This document shows, in pieces, positions 1 through 7,619 of a DNA stretch of 64,000 nt. This DNA comes from Robertmurraya dakarensis (lineage in GTDB: Bacteria > Bacillota > Bacilli > Bacillales > Cytobacillaceae): contig NZ_LT707409.1 in the NCBI RefSeq assembly GCF_900156875.1, forward strand, positions 2,641,057-2,705,056. Reading direction: 5' to 3'. The notes beneath the pieces are model-generated. The model worked only from the letters and a program-made list of their open reading frames with translations, was not told the DNA's origin and ran no database searches. Positions within the stretch are counted from its first letter, which is position 1, and the number at the start of each line of letters is the position of its first letter. The position numbers were made by a program, and so were the translations under genes.

Positions 1-265
1 CCAATCCAGGTCCTTCTGTGACCGCGATAGCATCGATATCAGAAAAGTGGAGGTTTGCTTTTTCCATTGCTTCTTCAAGAACCACTGTCAACTGTTCTAC
101 ATGGTGCCGGGAAGCAATTTCAGGGACAACTCCACCAAAGCGTTTATGACTTTCTATTTGTGAAGCAACAACATTCGCAACTATTTCACGGCCATTTTTT
201 ACAATAGCGACAGCTGTTTCATCACAGCTTGTTTCGATTCCCATAATATATTGATCTTTTTTCAT
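1..265 (-). CDS. tsaD: tRNA t6A threonylcarbamoyltransferase TsaD, N-terminal fragment
   Basis: TsaD transfers the threonylcarbamoyl group onto A37 of ANN-decoding tRNAs, working with TsaB and TsaE in the cytoplasm. Only the first ~88 residues are in the window; the rest lies beyond the left edge. The fragment starts [18 protein letters not shown], the ASKHA nucleotide-binding start typical of the family, and carries the metal-site helix [17 protein letters not shown] (the HxxxH histidines). It reaches the EGPGL segment at the edge. The ATG overlaps the stop of rimI by 4 bases (ATGA), so translation is probably coupled. Last visible gene of the tsaE-tsaB-rimI-tsaD operon. Truncation is by the window, not by mutation. 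Confidence 0.95.
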   Translation of the reverse strand, partial: MKKDQYIMGIETSCDETAVAIVKNGREIVANVVASQIESHKRFGGVVPEIASRHHVEQLTVVLEEAMEKANLHFSDIDAIAVTEGPGL

Positions 266-711
266 AAATTCACCCACATTACTAAAGCATCTTCGTGATT
301 ATCTGTATAATAGCCTTTTCGTATTGCACCATCTTGAAACCCTAGCTTCCGATAAAGGGACTGAGCAATATAGTTAGTTACTCGAACTTCCAATGTCATT
401 GATTTCGCTCCCTTTTCTCTTGCAACCTCGATCACTTTTCTCAATAAGGCTTCCCCTAGTTTTTTCCCTCTATACTGCGGAAGCAGGGCAATATTGGTTA
501 TATGCGCTTCATCTGCTATGAGCCACATTCCACAATACCCAAATACCTCTTTTTCTTCTTCAAATACGATATACACAGCAAACTGATTTTTCGTTAACTC
601 ATTTTCGAATGATTCTCTGCTCCAAGGAGTTGTAAAGGATTCATGCTCAACCTTTAATATTTGATCAATATCCTTTTCTTCCATGTATCTGAAAGTTAAT
701 TGTTTATTCAT
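262..711 (-). CDS. rimI: Ribosomal-protein alanine N-acetyltransferase RimI
   Basis: A 149-residue GNAT protein of normal RimI length. It would acetylate the N-terminal alanine of ribosomal protein S18 from acetyl-CoA. Visible features are the [13 protein letters not shown] segment typical of RimI near residues 27-39, the acetyl-CoA loop [14 protein letters not shown] near 77-90, and the C-terminal [13 protein letters not shown] motif. A ribosome site (AGGAAG) lies about 8 bases before the ATG. It sits 11 bases after tsaB and overlaps tsaD by 4 bases, the standard Bacillus order. In other genomes RimI homologues also acetylate further proteins, so substrate range is uncertain. Confidence 0.93.
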   Translation of the reverse strand: MNKQLTFRYMEEKDIDQILKVEHESFTTPWSRESFENELTKNQFAVYIVFEEEKEVFGYCGMWLIADEAHITNIALLPQYRGKKLGEALLRKVIEVAREKGAKSMTLEVRVTNYIAQSLYRKLGFQDGAIRKGYYTDNHEDALVMWVNL

Positions 712-722
712 ATTCTTTCTTC

Positions 723-1424
723 CTAGTCCTTTAATTTATTGGCCTCCAGCCATTTCGATTCCGCCTCTGCCAAACGAATATAATTCGGAACAAAGGAATG
801 AATCTCTTCCCCTTCCATATCCGTTCCTAATAGCGCTAACTCCGCTGGACGTGGATTATGTTCCGTTATCTCTGCAAAAAGCGCCTGACTACCCAGAATA
901 TCAGTTAAAGTAGACTTATGTAATGGCAGATCATTCCCGACAAAAAGAATAGGCTCTGACGATTCTTTCAGTTGTGCTGCCCAATCCTTCGCTAAAAGAA
1001 TTTGATCCTCTACACTTGTCGTAAATTTCGCATCCTCATAACGATATAGACCAGTATAAATTTGTCCTCTTCTTGCATCAAATAAAGGAGAGACACTTCC
1101 TTGGTAATAACGCCCTACTGATGAAGCTAAAATCGCTAAACTTGAAACTCCGACAAGAGGAATGTTTAAGGTCCATGCCAATGTCTTTGCAATGGTTACC
1201 CCTATTCTAACACCTGTATAAGATCCTGGTCCCTTTGCTACAACAATTTTTGTTAAATCCGCGGGCTTTAAATCACAATCCAGTAACAACCTTTCAATAG
1301 AGGGCATGACACGGATGGAATGATTCTTCTTTACGTTAGTGATATATTCCCCTATCACCTTTTCCCCGTCAATGACGGCAATCCCCAAAGCATAATTAGA
1401 AGTATCGATGGCTAAAATTTTCAT
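723..1424 (-). CDS. tsaB: tRNA t6A complex scaffold TsaB
   Basis: A 233-residue member of the inactive ASKHA paralogue family that dimerises with TsaD for t6A37 synthesis. The N-terminus MKILAIDTSNYALGIAV and the VAKGPGSYTGVRIGV motif near residues 62-76 are family signatures. There is a clear AAGGAG site before the ATG, and the ATG overlaps the tsaE stop by 4 bases, showing tight operon structure. Length and residues look intact. TsaB itself is not expected to be catalytic. Confidence 0.95.
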   Translation of the reverse strand: MKILAIDTSNYALGIAVIDGEKVIGEYITNVKKNHSIRVMPSIERLLLDCDLKPADLTKIVVAKGPGSYTGVRIGVTIAKTLAWTLNIPLVGVSSLAILASSVGRYYQGSVSPLFDARRGQIYTGLYRYEDAKFTTSVEDQILLAKDWAAQLKESSEPILFVGNDLPLHKSTLTDILGSQALFAEITEHNPRPAELALLGTDMEGEEIHSFVPNYIRLAEAESKWLEANKLKD

Positions 1425-1876
1425 GAAAATAACTCCTTACATAATTGCTCATACCTCGGACCCTTTGGTTGTAACACGATTTTTCTCGTATCATCCCCAG
1501 TATGTCTTAATTGAATGGTCAAAATCTCTTCCGGAAGCTGTTCTTCAATTAAATGAGCCCATTCAACAACGGTTACTCCACTGCCTTCGAAGTACTCATC
1601 AAACCCCAGATCTTCACTGGAATCACTCAAACGATACACGTCCATATGGTATAATGGCATCTTTCCGTTATACTCTTTAATAATAGTAAAAGTAGGACTA
1701 TTAACAGTTCTTGTTATATCCAGGCCTAAGGCTAGTCCCTTAGTAAATGTAGTTTTTCCTGCACCTAAGTCTCCTTCTAATGCAATGACGTCACTCGGCT
1801 GTAAAAGTGCAGCAAGCCTTTTCGCAAAATCTAGTGTATCCTGTGTCTGAGTCGAAATAAACTCATATTCACTCAT
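1421..1876 (-). CDS. tsaE: tRNA t6A biosynthesis ATPase TsaE
   Basis: P-loop ATPase of the t6A pathway that binds the TsaB-TsaD interface. The Walker A motif GDLGAGKTTFTKG is intact, followed by the NSPTFTIIKEY motif and the MDVYRL segment. An upstream in-frame start at 1936 exists, but the ATG at 1876 (MSEYEF) is preceded by AAAGGTGA at good spacing and gives the usual ~151-residue length, so I use it. First gene of the visible operon. In Bacillus subtilis thiL normally precedes this gene; here the tRNA cluster does. Confidence 0.95.
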   Translation of the reverse strand: MSEYEFISTQTQDTLDFAKRLAALLQPSDVIALEGDLGAGKTTFTKGLALGLDITRTVNSPTFTIIKEYNGKMPLYHMDVYRLSDSSEDLGFDEYFEGSGVTVVEWAHLIEEQLPEEILTIQLRHTGDDTRKIVLQPKGPRYEQLCKELFS

Positions 1877-1941
1877 ATCTTTATCACCTTTTATTCTTAG
1901 CATTTTATCTATATGGTTAATATCTCGTTCGCACACCTATT

Positions 1942-1969
1942 AAAAAACCTTAGGATGCGTGTCCTAAGG
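1942..1969 (-). terminator. Hairpin with U-tract ahead of tsaE
   Basis: Read on the minus strand, CCTTAGGA pairs with TCCTAAGG around a 6-base loop (1948-1969) and is followed by six T. It lies 66 bases before the tsaE start. It may be a second, back-up terminator for the tRNA operon, or a leader hairpin of the tsaE operon, because a TTGACA box sits just upstream (2003-2008). The sequence alone does not decide. Confidence 0.6.
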
Positions 1970-2050
1970 ATTCATGATCACATATGTAGTTTACCTTAAT
2001 TTTGTCAATTGAGCAAAAATGCCACTTTCCAAATTAAGGATTTAATGCAT

Positions 2051-2075
2051 AAAAAAAACGAAACTTAGTTTCGTT
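2051..2075 (-). terminator. Terminator of the tRNA operon
   Basis: On the minus strand AACGAAAC pairs with GTTTCGTT around a 3-base loop and runs into a stretch of T residues. It lies directly 3' of tRNA-Asp, the last gene of the 14-tRNA array. Confidence 0.8.
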
Positions 2076-2093
2076 GTTAATTTATTATTTAAA

Positions 2094-2170
2094 TGGCGGT
2101 CCGGACGGGACTCGAACCCGCGACCTCCTGCGTGACAGGCAGGCATTCTAACCAACTGAACTACCGGACC
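2094..2170 (-). tRNA. tRNA-Asp (GTC)
   Basis: Full cloverleaf: acceptor GGTCCGG/CCGGACC, anticodon loop CTGTCAC, T-loop GTTCGAGTC, with CCA encoded. Last gene of the array. Confidence 0.97.
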
Positions 2171-2227
2171 AGAGATTTTTCGAGGTACGAGAAAATATCT
2201 TTCCTTCTCTTCCTTGAAAAAACTTGA

Positions 2228-2311
<84 letters not shown>

Positions 2312-2430
2312 TAACATAGTATTTCCTATGCTTATAGTGAACATAATGACTGTCCCGATCTCTAGAAGCTTACTCAAGCAGCAATTTCGATCGGTACAAC
2401 TCGCAGTATTTCAATGAAGCATATGCTCGT

Positions 2431-2454
2431 TGCTCCACCCCGCGATAATATTAT
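2431..2454 (-). pseudogene. tRNA-fMet 5' remnant (repeat copy 2)
   Basis: An exact 24-base copy of the tRNA-fMet 5' end and its flank, followed on the minus strand by unrelated sequence, so no cloverleaf can form. The segment between the copies (2312-2430) resembles no tRNA and holds no convincing gene. Probably left by a duplication or recombination inside the tRNA array. Confidence 0.7.
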
Positions 2455-2462
2455 AATTTTAA

Positions 2463-2555
2463 TGGCGGAGGAAGAGGGATTCGAACCCCCGCGCGGTTTA
2501 ACCCGCCTGTCGGTTTTCAAGACCGATCCCTTCAGCCGGACTTGGGTATTCCTCC
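2463..2555 (-). tRNA. tRNA-Ser (TGA)
   Basis: Class II tRNA with a long variable arm; acceptor GGAGGAA/TTCCTCC, anticodon loop CTTGAAA, discriminator G and encoded CCA. Confidence 0.96.
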
Positions 2556-2567
2556 GCAAAATATAAC

Positions 2568-2644
2568 TGGTGGACCTTGTAGGACTCGAACCTACGACCG
2601 GACGGTTATGAGCCGTCTGCTCTAACCAGCTGAGCTAAAGGTCC
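2568..2644 (-). tRNA. tRNA with CAT anticodon, probably tRNA-Ile2
   Basis: Cloverleaf GGACCTT/AAGGTCC with loop CTCATAA and encoded CCA. A separate elongator tRNA-Met follows at 2654 and the initiator at 2228. From its close resemblance to the Bacillus form, this third CAT tRNA is most likely the isoleucine tRNA whose C34 is changed to lysidine by TilS. Methionine identity cannot be excluded from sequence alone. Confidence 0.75.
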
Positions 2645-2653
2645 TAATTTAAA

Positions 2654-2730
2654 TGGTAGCGGCGGAGGGGATCGAACCCCCGACCTTACGGGTATGAACC
2701 GTACGCTCTAGCCAGCTGAGCTACACCGCC
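2654..2730 (-). tRNA. tRNA-Met (CAT), elongator
   Basis: GGCGGTG acceptor, loop TTCATAC, encoded CCA; near-identical to the typical Bacillus elongator tRNA-Met. Confidence 0.9.
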
Positions 2731-2754
2731 ATGAATTATTATAATGATATTTAT

Positions 2755-2830
2755 TGGTGGAGCCTAGCGGGATCGAACCGCTGACCTCCTGCGTGCAAGG
2801 CAGGCGCTCTCCCAGCTGAGCTAAGGCCCC
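2755..2830 (-). tRNA. tRNA-Ala (TGC)
   Basis: Acceptor GGGGCCT with a G-T pair to AGGCTCC, including the G3-T70 alanine identity pair; loop CTTGCAC; CCA encoded. Confidence 0.96.
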
Positions 2831-2846
2831 AATATATTCTACATAA

Positions 2847-2923
2847 TGGTCGGGAAGACAGGATTCGAACCTGCGACCCCTTGGTCCCAAACCAAGTGCT
2901 CTACCAAGCTGAGCTACTTCCCG
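2847..2923 (-). tRNA. tRNA-Pro (TGG)
   Basis: Acceptor CGGGAAG/CTTCCCG, loop TTTGGGA, CCA encoded. Confidence 0.96.
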
Positions 2924-2937
2924 TATTACTTAAATAA

Positions 2938-3011
<74 letters not shown>

Positions 3012-3048
3012 ATAGAAGGTAAGTATTTTACACTTTCAAGAAAAACAA

Positions 3049-3137
3049 TGGTGCCGAGGACCGGAATCGAACCGGTACGGTAGTCACCTACCGCAGGATT
3101 TTAAGTCCTGTGCGTCTGCCAGTTCCGCCACCCCGGC
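3049..3137 (-). tRNA. tRNA-Leu (TAA)
   Basis: Class II tRNA; acceptor GCCGGGG, loop CTTAAAA, long variable arm, CCA encoded. Confidence 0.96.
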
Positions 3138-3142
3138 TTACT

Positions 3143-3217
3143 TGGAGCGGAAGACGGGATTCGAACCCGCGACCCCCACCTTGGCAAGGTGGTGTTCTAC
3201 CACTGAACTACTTCCGC
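3143..3217 (-). tRNA. tRNA-Gly (GCC)
   Basis: Acceptor GCGGAAG/CTTCCGC, loop TTGCCAA, discriminator T, CCA encoded. Confidence 0.96.
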
Positions 3218-3245
3218 AAATAATAAAGGTCAATACACAAAACTA

Positions 3246-3330
3246 TGGTGCGGGTGAAGGGAGTCGAACCCCCACGCCTTGCGGCGCTAGATCCTAAGTC
3301 TAGTGCGTCTGCCAATTCCGCCACACCCGC
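3246..3330 (-). tRNA. tRNA-Leu (TAG)
   Basis: Class II tRNA; acceptor GCGGGTG, loop CTTAGGA, long variable arm, CCA encoded. Confidence 0.96.
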
Positions 3331-3363
3331 ATAATGAAAGCTATTTGCTATTGCAAAAAACTA

Positions 3364-3439
3364 TGGTGAGCCATGAAGGACTCGAACCTTCGACCCTCTG
3401 ATTAAAAGTCAGATGCTCTACCGACTGAGCTAATGGCTC
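3364..3439 (-). tRNA. tRNA-Lys (TTT)
   Basis: Acceptor GAGCCAT/ATGGCTC, loop CTTTTAA, CCA encoded. Confidence 0.96.
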
Positions 3440-3520
3440 ATAAAAATAACCAATTACTACATTTGAAACAAATACATCAACGATGTTCCCATTATTTATT
3501 TCACGCTTAAGAACATGTTT

Positions 3521-3600
3521 CAAAGTCCTTAGGACTTTGTCGCAGATTTTAAAAGATGCCATTCGGAGAAGAAATGCTTCGATGTAGCATTTTTAAAATC

Positions 3601-3602
<2 letters not shown>
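3521..3602. repeat. Inverted repeats in the Lys-Thr tRNA spacer
   Basis: The 161-base spacer between tRNA-Lys and tRNA-Thr is by far the longest in the array apart from the fMet-Ser gap. It holds a 19-base palindrome CAAAGTCCTTAGGACTTTG (3521-3539). It also holds a perfect 12-base inverted repeat, CAGATTTTAAAA (3543-3554) with TTTTAAAATCTG (3591-3602), enclosing 36 bases. The right arm ends inside the tRNA-Thr CCA. There is no coding sequence. Confidence 0.7.
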
Positions 3603-3676
<74 letters not shown>

Positions 3677-3686
3677 ATAATGTATA

Positions 3687-3762
3687 TGGTGGAGGATGAC
3701 GGGATCGAACCGCCGACCCCCTGCTTGTAAGGCAGGTGCTCTCCCAGCTGAGCTAATCCTCC
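3687..3762 (-). tRNA. tRNA-Val (TAC)
   Basis: Acceptor GGAGGAT with ATCCTCC, loop CTTACAA, CCA encoded. First gene of the array, 16 bases after the predicted transcription start. Confidence 0.96.
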
Positions 3763-3784
3763 ATTTATATTAGCGACAAAATTT

Positions 3785-3812
3785 ATTATACTATTTTTTA
3801 TAGAATTTTCAA
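3785..3812 (-). promoter_or_regulatory. Promoter of the 14-tRNA operon
   Basis: On the minus strand TTGAAA (3807-3812), 16 bases, then a perfect TATAAT (3785-3790), placing transcription start near 3778, just ahead of tRNA-Val. No 5S or other rRNA lies upstream, so the array is transcribed independently of an rrn operon. Confidence 0.75.
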
Positions 3813-4008
3813 GAGAAATTTTAAAATTTCTTCTCTCAAAACTTGTCACATTATGGAACTAAAAAACGACTTAATTAATATATCACATATTGTGAAACAT
3901 AGTCAACATCGCCTAAGTTCACAAATACTTCTAAACCTATAAGTCATAGATAAGAAAGCTTGTACATATATTTTAACTAAGATTATTCTTTATGAAAGGA
4001 ATGAAATC

Positions 4009-4182
4009 ATGTTAGAATCCGCAGCTTTATATCTATCATTTATCATGGCCGTTTATTTATTTGCTTTTTCCTTTTTTGAAGGAATAAAAATTGCTGATTC
4101 AGATGAAAAGGTGAATGGAGGGACATTTATTTTCTCCTTTACTTCTGCGTTTATCTTTTCTGGTTTAACATACATGCTTTAA
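4009..4182 (+). CDS. Small membrane protein, unknown function
   Basis: A 57-residue open frame starting MLESAALYLSFIMAVYLFAF. An AAAGGA site lies 8 bases before the ATG; a second ATG at 4001 runs into a stop after four codons and is discarded. It has two hydrophobic stretches (about residues 4-22 and 40-56) separated by a short polar loop containing EGIKIADSDEK, so a two-pass small membrane protein is likely. I do not recognise the family. It stands alone between the tRNA promoter and a strong hairpin. The good ribosome site and membrane-like composition make a real gene probable. Confidence 0.6.
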   Translation: MLESAALYLSFIMAVYLFAFSFFEGIKIADSDEKVNGGTFIFSFTSAFIFSGLTYML

Positions 4183-4255
4183 TCGCTATCTTAAGTAATG
4201 AAAAAAGAAATCTAGCCTAGATAAAAAGGGTTTCTTTTACTATAGTAACTAACAC

Positions 4256-4286
4256 AATGGCATGCGAAGTTGTTTCGCATGCCATT
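4256..4286. terminator. Strong 13-bp hairpin between convergent genes
   Basis: AATGGCATGCGAA pairs perfectly with TTCGCATGCCATT around a 5-base loop. No real T-tract follows on either strand, so it may act as a bidirectional transcript end or a 3' stabiliser between the small membrane protein and the repeat array. Confidence 0.5.
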
Positions 4287-4370
4287 CATTAAATAGGTCC
4301 AGAAATATGTAATAGAAATAGTAGCCTTATGCTGTTATTTTATAGAAACTATAAAAACTTTATTTTATAT

Positions 4371-5003
4371 GGTCATCATTACTTGATGTGATACTTCTGC
4401 TTCTCTTCCTATCAGGTTTTAGTCTTCATTCACTTGATGAAAACCTTTTTCCTTCTGTTTCCTACCAGGTCTCGGTCTTCATTCTCTTGATGAAGACCGC
4501 TTTCCCTTCTCTTCCTACCTGGTTTCGGTCTTCATCCTCTTGATGAAGACCGCTTTCCCTTCTCTTCCTACCTGGTTTCAGTCTTCATTCTCTTGATGAA
4601 GACCGCTTTCCCTTCTCTTCCTACCTGGTTTCGGTCTTCATTCTCTTCATGAAGACCGCTTTCCCTTCTTTTCCTACCAGGATTCGGTCTTCATTCACTT
4701 AATGAAGACCGCTTTCCCTTCTCTTCCTACCTGGTTTCGGTCTTCATTCTCTTGATGAAAACCGCTTTCCTTCTCTTCCTACCAGGTTTCGGTCTTCATC
4801 CTCTTCATGAAGACCGCTTTCCCTTCTCTTCCTACCTGGTTTCGGTCTTCATTCACTTATTGAAGACCGCTTTCCTTCTCTTCCTACCTGGATTCGGTCT
4901 TCATTAACTTAATGAAGACCGCTTTCCCTTCTCGACTAACCGATCTTTGGTCTTCATCCACTTAATGAAAACCGCTTTCCCTTCTCGCCATACTAAGCTT
5001 TGC
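4371..5003. repeat. Tandem array of ~53-bp hairpin repeats
   Basis: About eleven direct repeats, with core starts at 4421, 4474, 4527, 4580, 4633, 4686, 4739, 4791, 4844, 4896 and 4949 (period 53, twice 52). A degenerate copy begins near 4371 and a decayed tail runs to about 5003. Each unit has a 25-base core in which GGTCTTCAT pairs with ATGAAGACC around a 7-base loop, then a pyrimidine-rich linker (CTTTCCCTTCTCTTCC and CTACCTGGTTTC). The linkers are conserved, so this is not a CRISPR array. The period is not a multiple of three and stops occur, so it is not coding. It starts 28 bases past the stop of the minus-strand acetyltransferase gene. Confidence 0.95.
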
Positions 5004-5030
5004 TTCAAATACGTTTTCATAACATTTTAG

Positions 5031-5600
5031 TCAAAATTGATTAAAAAACTCTTCTCTTAAAACTGCTGCAATGGCTGCATCAACAAATTTTCCCTTTTCT
5101 AAGAACCGTTTCTTTAAGATCCCTTCTATTTTGAAACCATTTTTTTCTAAAACCTTTTGCGAACCATGGTTTAGCGGTTCATAAAAAGCTTCTACACGAT
5201 TTAGTTCAAGATTTGTAAAACCATACTCTACGACCCTTTGGATTACTTCCGTCATAATGCCCTTGTTCCAATAATCTGGATGAAGCTCATAACCGATTTC
5301 TGCTTTAAAATGTTCTAATTCCAGCGCATGAAAACCACAGCTGCCTATGATCCCTAAACGATCTTTCGGTTGTATCCCCCACCTAATTTGCTTTTTCGCC
5401 TTATATCGATATAAAAGACTGTGAATTAACTCAATCGCTTCCTGTTCCGAAGAAAATGTCTCCAGGTCATAAAATTTTGTGACCTCATTTTTTGAGAAAT
5501 AATTAAAAATACTCTTCGCATCTGTAAGCTCAATTTTCCTTAGATAAAATCTTTCCGTCTCTAACACCGGAAAATCTTCAAACGCATCATCCCAGCCCAT
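5031..5600 (-). CDS. RimJ/RimL-family GNAT N-acetyltransferase
   Basis: A 189-residue acetyltransferase of the Acetyltransf_3 type. Visible features are the ETERFYLRKIELTDA start, the GSCGFHALELEHFKAEIGYEL strand pair, the HPDYWNKGIMTEVIQRVVEYGF acetyl-CoA loop and helix, and the NHGSQKVLEKNGFKIEG C-terminal motif. It probably acetylates an amino-terminus or small molecule; no substrate can be assigned. A GGGAGGAA site precedes the ATG. Its 3' end faces the 53-bp hairpin array, which its transcript would enter because no terminator separates them. Confidence 0.85.
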   Translation of the reverse strand: MGWDDAFEDFPVLETERFYLRKIELTDAKSIFNYFSKNEVTKFYDLETFSSEQEAIELIHSLLYRYKAKKQIRWGIQPKDRLGIIGSCGFHALELEHFKAEIGYELHPDYWNKGIMTEVIQRVVEYGFTNLELNRVEAFYEPLNHGSQKVLEKNGFKIEGILKKRFLEKGKFVDAAIAAVLREEFFNQF

Positions 5601-5650
5601 CTACTCGTTCCTCCCTATGGTCATAAAGATTAATGATAATGCCCACATCA

Positions 5651-6568
5651 TCAATCATTGTTTAGCCCTAGCGATGCTTGCTTCTTCCTTTTTTCTTGCC
5701 TTTTTCCATCAATTAAAAAAATCGCTAATGATCCAATTATGATAGAACCACCCAAAACTTGAGTCCAGAGAATATTTTCACCCAGCAAATAATAAGCCAA
5801 AATCGCTGCTCCTACTGGTTCCAACAAAATTGCCATCGAAATAACTGACGTACTCACCCATTTAACTGACCAATTAAAAAGTGAATGTCCTAATAATGTT
5901 GGAACAATCGCCATAAGAATAAAGTATATCCAATCACTTGCCGGATAGGGAAATAAGGGTTCCTGAACAACAAGAACGTACACAAATAACGAAATGGCGC
6001 TAACGCTATACACGACAAAAGTGTAGGTGACAAGGGAGACTCTTTGCCGTACAGCTTGTCCAAACATCAAATAAGCAGTTATTAACGCACATGCCGCTAA
6101 AGCAAGAAAATCACCGAACAATGCAGTACCGCTTATTCGAAAATCACCCCAGCTGATGATCACACTTCCCATCACAGCAAAAATACCGCATATAACTGAT
6201 TTTAAACTGAATTTTTCTTTAAAAATAACATATGTTCCAATGAAAGCGAAAAGCGGCTGCAGCGTAACTAAAACAGTCGAACTTGCAACAGATGTGTAAT
6301 TAAGAGACTCAAACCAAAGAATAAAGTGGAACGCTAAAAACATCCCGGCAATACTCGAAAATACCCAATCTCGCTTCGTTATAAATTTTATTTCAGAAAC
6401 ATACCTTAAAATAAAAAACGGAAACATAATCATTACAGTAAAAAATAACCGGTAAAATGCGATAATCCCAGCTGGTGCTGAGGAGAGTTTTACCAATATC
6501 GCGGATGTGGAAACTGAAATAACACCTATCAACAAGACAACATACGGATTAAAAGTAGGTCTTTTCAT
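5651..6568 (-). CDS. EamA-family (DMT superfamily) transporter
   Basis: A 305-residue membrane protein with about ten hydrophobic helices and two EamA repeats (roughly residues 10-145 and 155-285). The motifs LILWFESLNYTSVASSTVLVTLQPLFAF and VKWVSTSVISMAILLEPVGAAILAYYLLGE are typical of the family. Members export amino acids, purines or other metabolites; the substrate cannot be read from sequence. It is 50 bases upstream of the acetyltransferase gene and may be cotranscribed with it. Confidence 0.88.
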   Translation of the reverse strand: MKRPTFNPYVVLLIGVISVSTSAILVKLSSAPAGIIAFYRLFFTVMIMFPFFILRYVSEIKFITKRDWVFSSIAGMFLAFHFILWFESLNYTSVASSTVLVTLQPLFAFIGTYVIFKEKFSLKSVICGIFAVMGSVIISWGDFRISGTALFGDFLALAACALITAYLMFGQAVRQRVSLVTYTFVVYSVSAISLFVYVLVVQEPLFPYPASDWIYFILMAIVPTLLGHSLFNWSVKWVSTSVISMAILLEPVGAAILAYYLLGENILWTQVLGGSIIIGSLAIFLIDGKRQEKRKKQASLGLNND

Positions 6569-6675
6569 AACAAACTCCTTAAGTCATAATGAAAATATCT
6601 ATCCTATTTTACATTGTTATGCTTGCTTCTACTAACATATCGTTTCTTTATTATTCATAGAAAAGAGAGATTTTT

Positions 6676-7374
6676 ATGATGCCCATTGGTATTGATGTGG
6701 AGATTTTAATGAAATTAGGAATCACTGCGTTTCTAGGACTTATTATTGGATTGGAAAGAGAATTAAAGAGAAAACCAGTTGGTCTAAAAACAAGCTTGGT
6801 CATTTCAATTGTCAGCTGTTTGCTGACCATTGTATCCATTGAATCTGCCTACATGTTTCCACATAACGATAATATCAATATCACCATGGATCCGCTTCGA
6901 TTAGCAGCGCAAATTGTTTCAGGGATTGGATTTTTAGGTGCTGGCGTCATTTTACGAAGAGGAAATGACAGCATATCGGGATTAACTACCGCTGCATTAA
7001 TTTGGGGAGCAGCAGGAGTAGGAATTGCTGTAGGTGCAGGATTTTATTGGGAAGCTGCGACAGGAGTTGCTCTTTTAATTATCAGTGTGGAGATTATTCC
7101 TATTATTATGGCATTAATTGGACCAAGACAATTACGTGAAAAAGAAATTAAACTTCAGCTTAACATCCAAAATAAGGAGAAAATTGTCGAGGTGATCACA
7201 GCCATGCGAGAAGAAAAGCTCTCCATCAAACATTTACGAATCAAGGATTTGGATAATGGCGACCATCTCGTCCAACTTAAAGTTACCGTGAACTATAAAA
7301 GACAGACTACAGATGTTTATTACACGATCTCAAAAATTAATGGAGTAAGAGGGGTAGAAATAGAAAGCTTATAA
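6676..7374 (+). CDS. MgtC/SapB-family membrane protein
   Basis: A 232-residue protein with the MgtC signature: LGLIIGLERELKRKPVGLKTSLVI near residues 17-40 and SGIGFLGAGVILRRG near 78-92, followed by further hydrophobic helices to about 145. A soluble C-terminal ACT-like domain of about 80 residues follows (IKLQLNIQNKEKIVEVITAM onward). Members affect survival in low magnesium and inhibit F-type ATPase in some bacteria; the role in Bacillus is unclear. It stands alone with its own terminator at 7404. A weak GAGAGA site lies before the ATG; a second ATG follows at once. Confidence 0.85.
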   Translation: MMPIGIDVEILMKLGITAFLGLIIGLERELKRKPVGLKTSLVISIVSCLLTIVSIESAYMFPHNDNINITMDPLRLAAQIVSGIGFLGAGVILRRGNDSISGLTTAALIWGAAGVGIAVGAGFYWEAATGVALLIISVEIIPIIMALIGPRQLREKEIKLQLNIQNKEKIVEVITAMREEKLSIKHLRIKDLDNGDHLVQLKVTVNYKRQTTDVYYTISKINGVRGVEIESL

Positions 7375-7403
7375 CTAAACACTAAAATTTTCACACCAAA
7401 GTT

Positions 7404-7450
7404 AAGCGAGAGAAGGGATAAACTCAATCCCCTTCTCTCGCTTTATTTTT
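7404..7450 (+). terminator. Terminator of the mgtC-like gene
   Basis: AAGCGAGAGAAGGG (7404-7417) pairs with CCCTTCTCTCGCTT (7430-7443), followed by TATTTTTAT. Confidence 0.85.
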
Positions 7451-7619
7451 ATGTTATGCAGCATACAACTCAAAAATTTCCATTTTCATTCATTTTGCTA
7501 AAATTCGACAATATCAGCGTTTTTCATATAGTAAAATCAAACTAGTACTATTGACACCTTAGAGGACCACTAGAAATCATTTTTTTGGTCAAAGTAGTAA
7601 TTAGGGGGAATCGAAGAAT

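Noticed and set aside
2374-2559. 61-codon frame across the tRNA-Ser gene
   Set aside because: It runs through a tRNA gene and the fMet duplication and has no ribosome site.
4371-5003. CRISPR array or coding repeat
   Set aside because: Linkers are as conserved as the hairpin cores, so there are no spacers. The 53-base period breaks the reading frame and stops occur in it.
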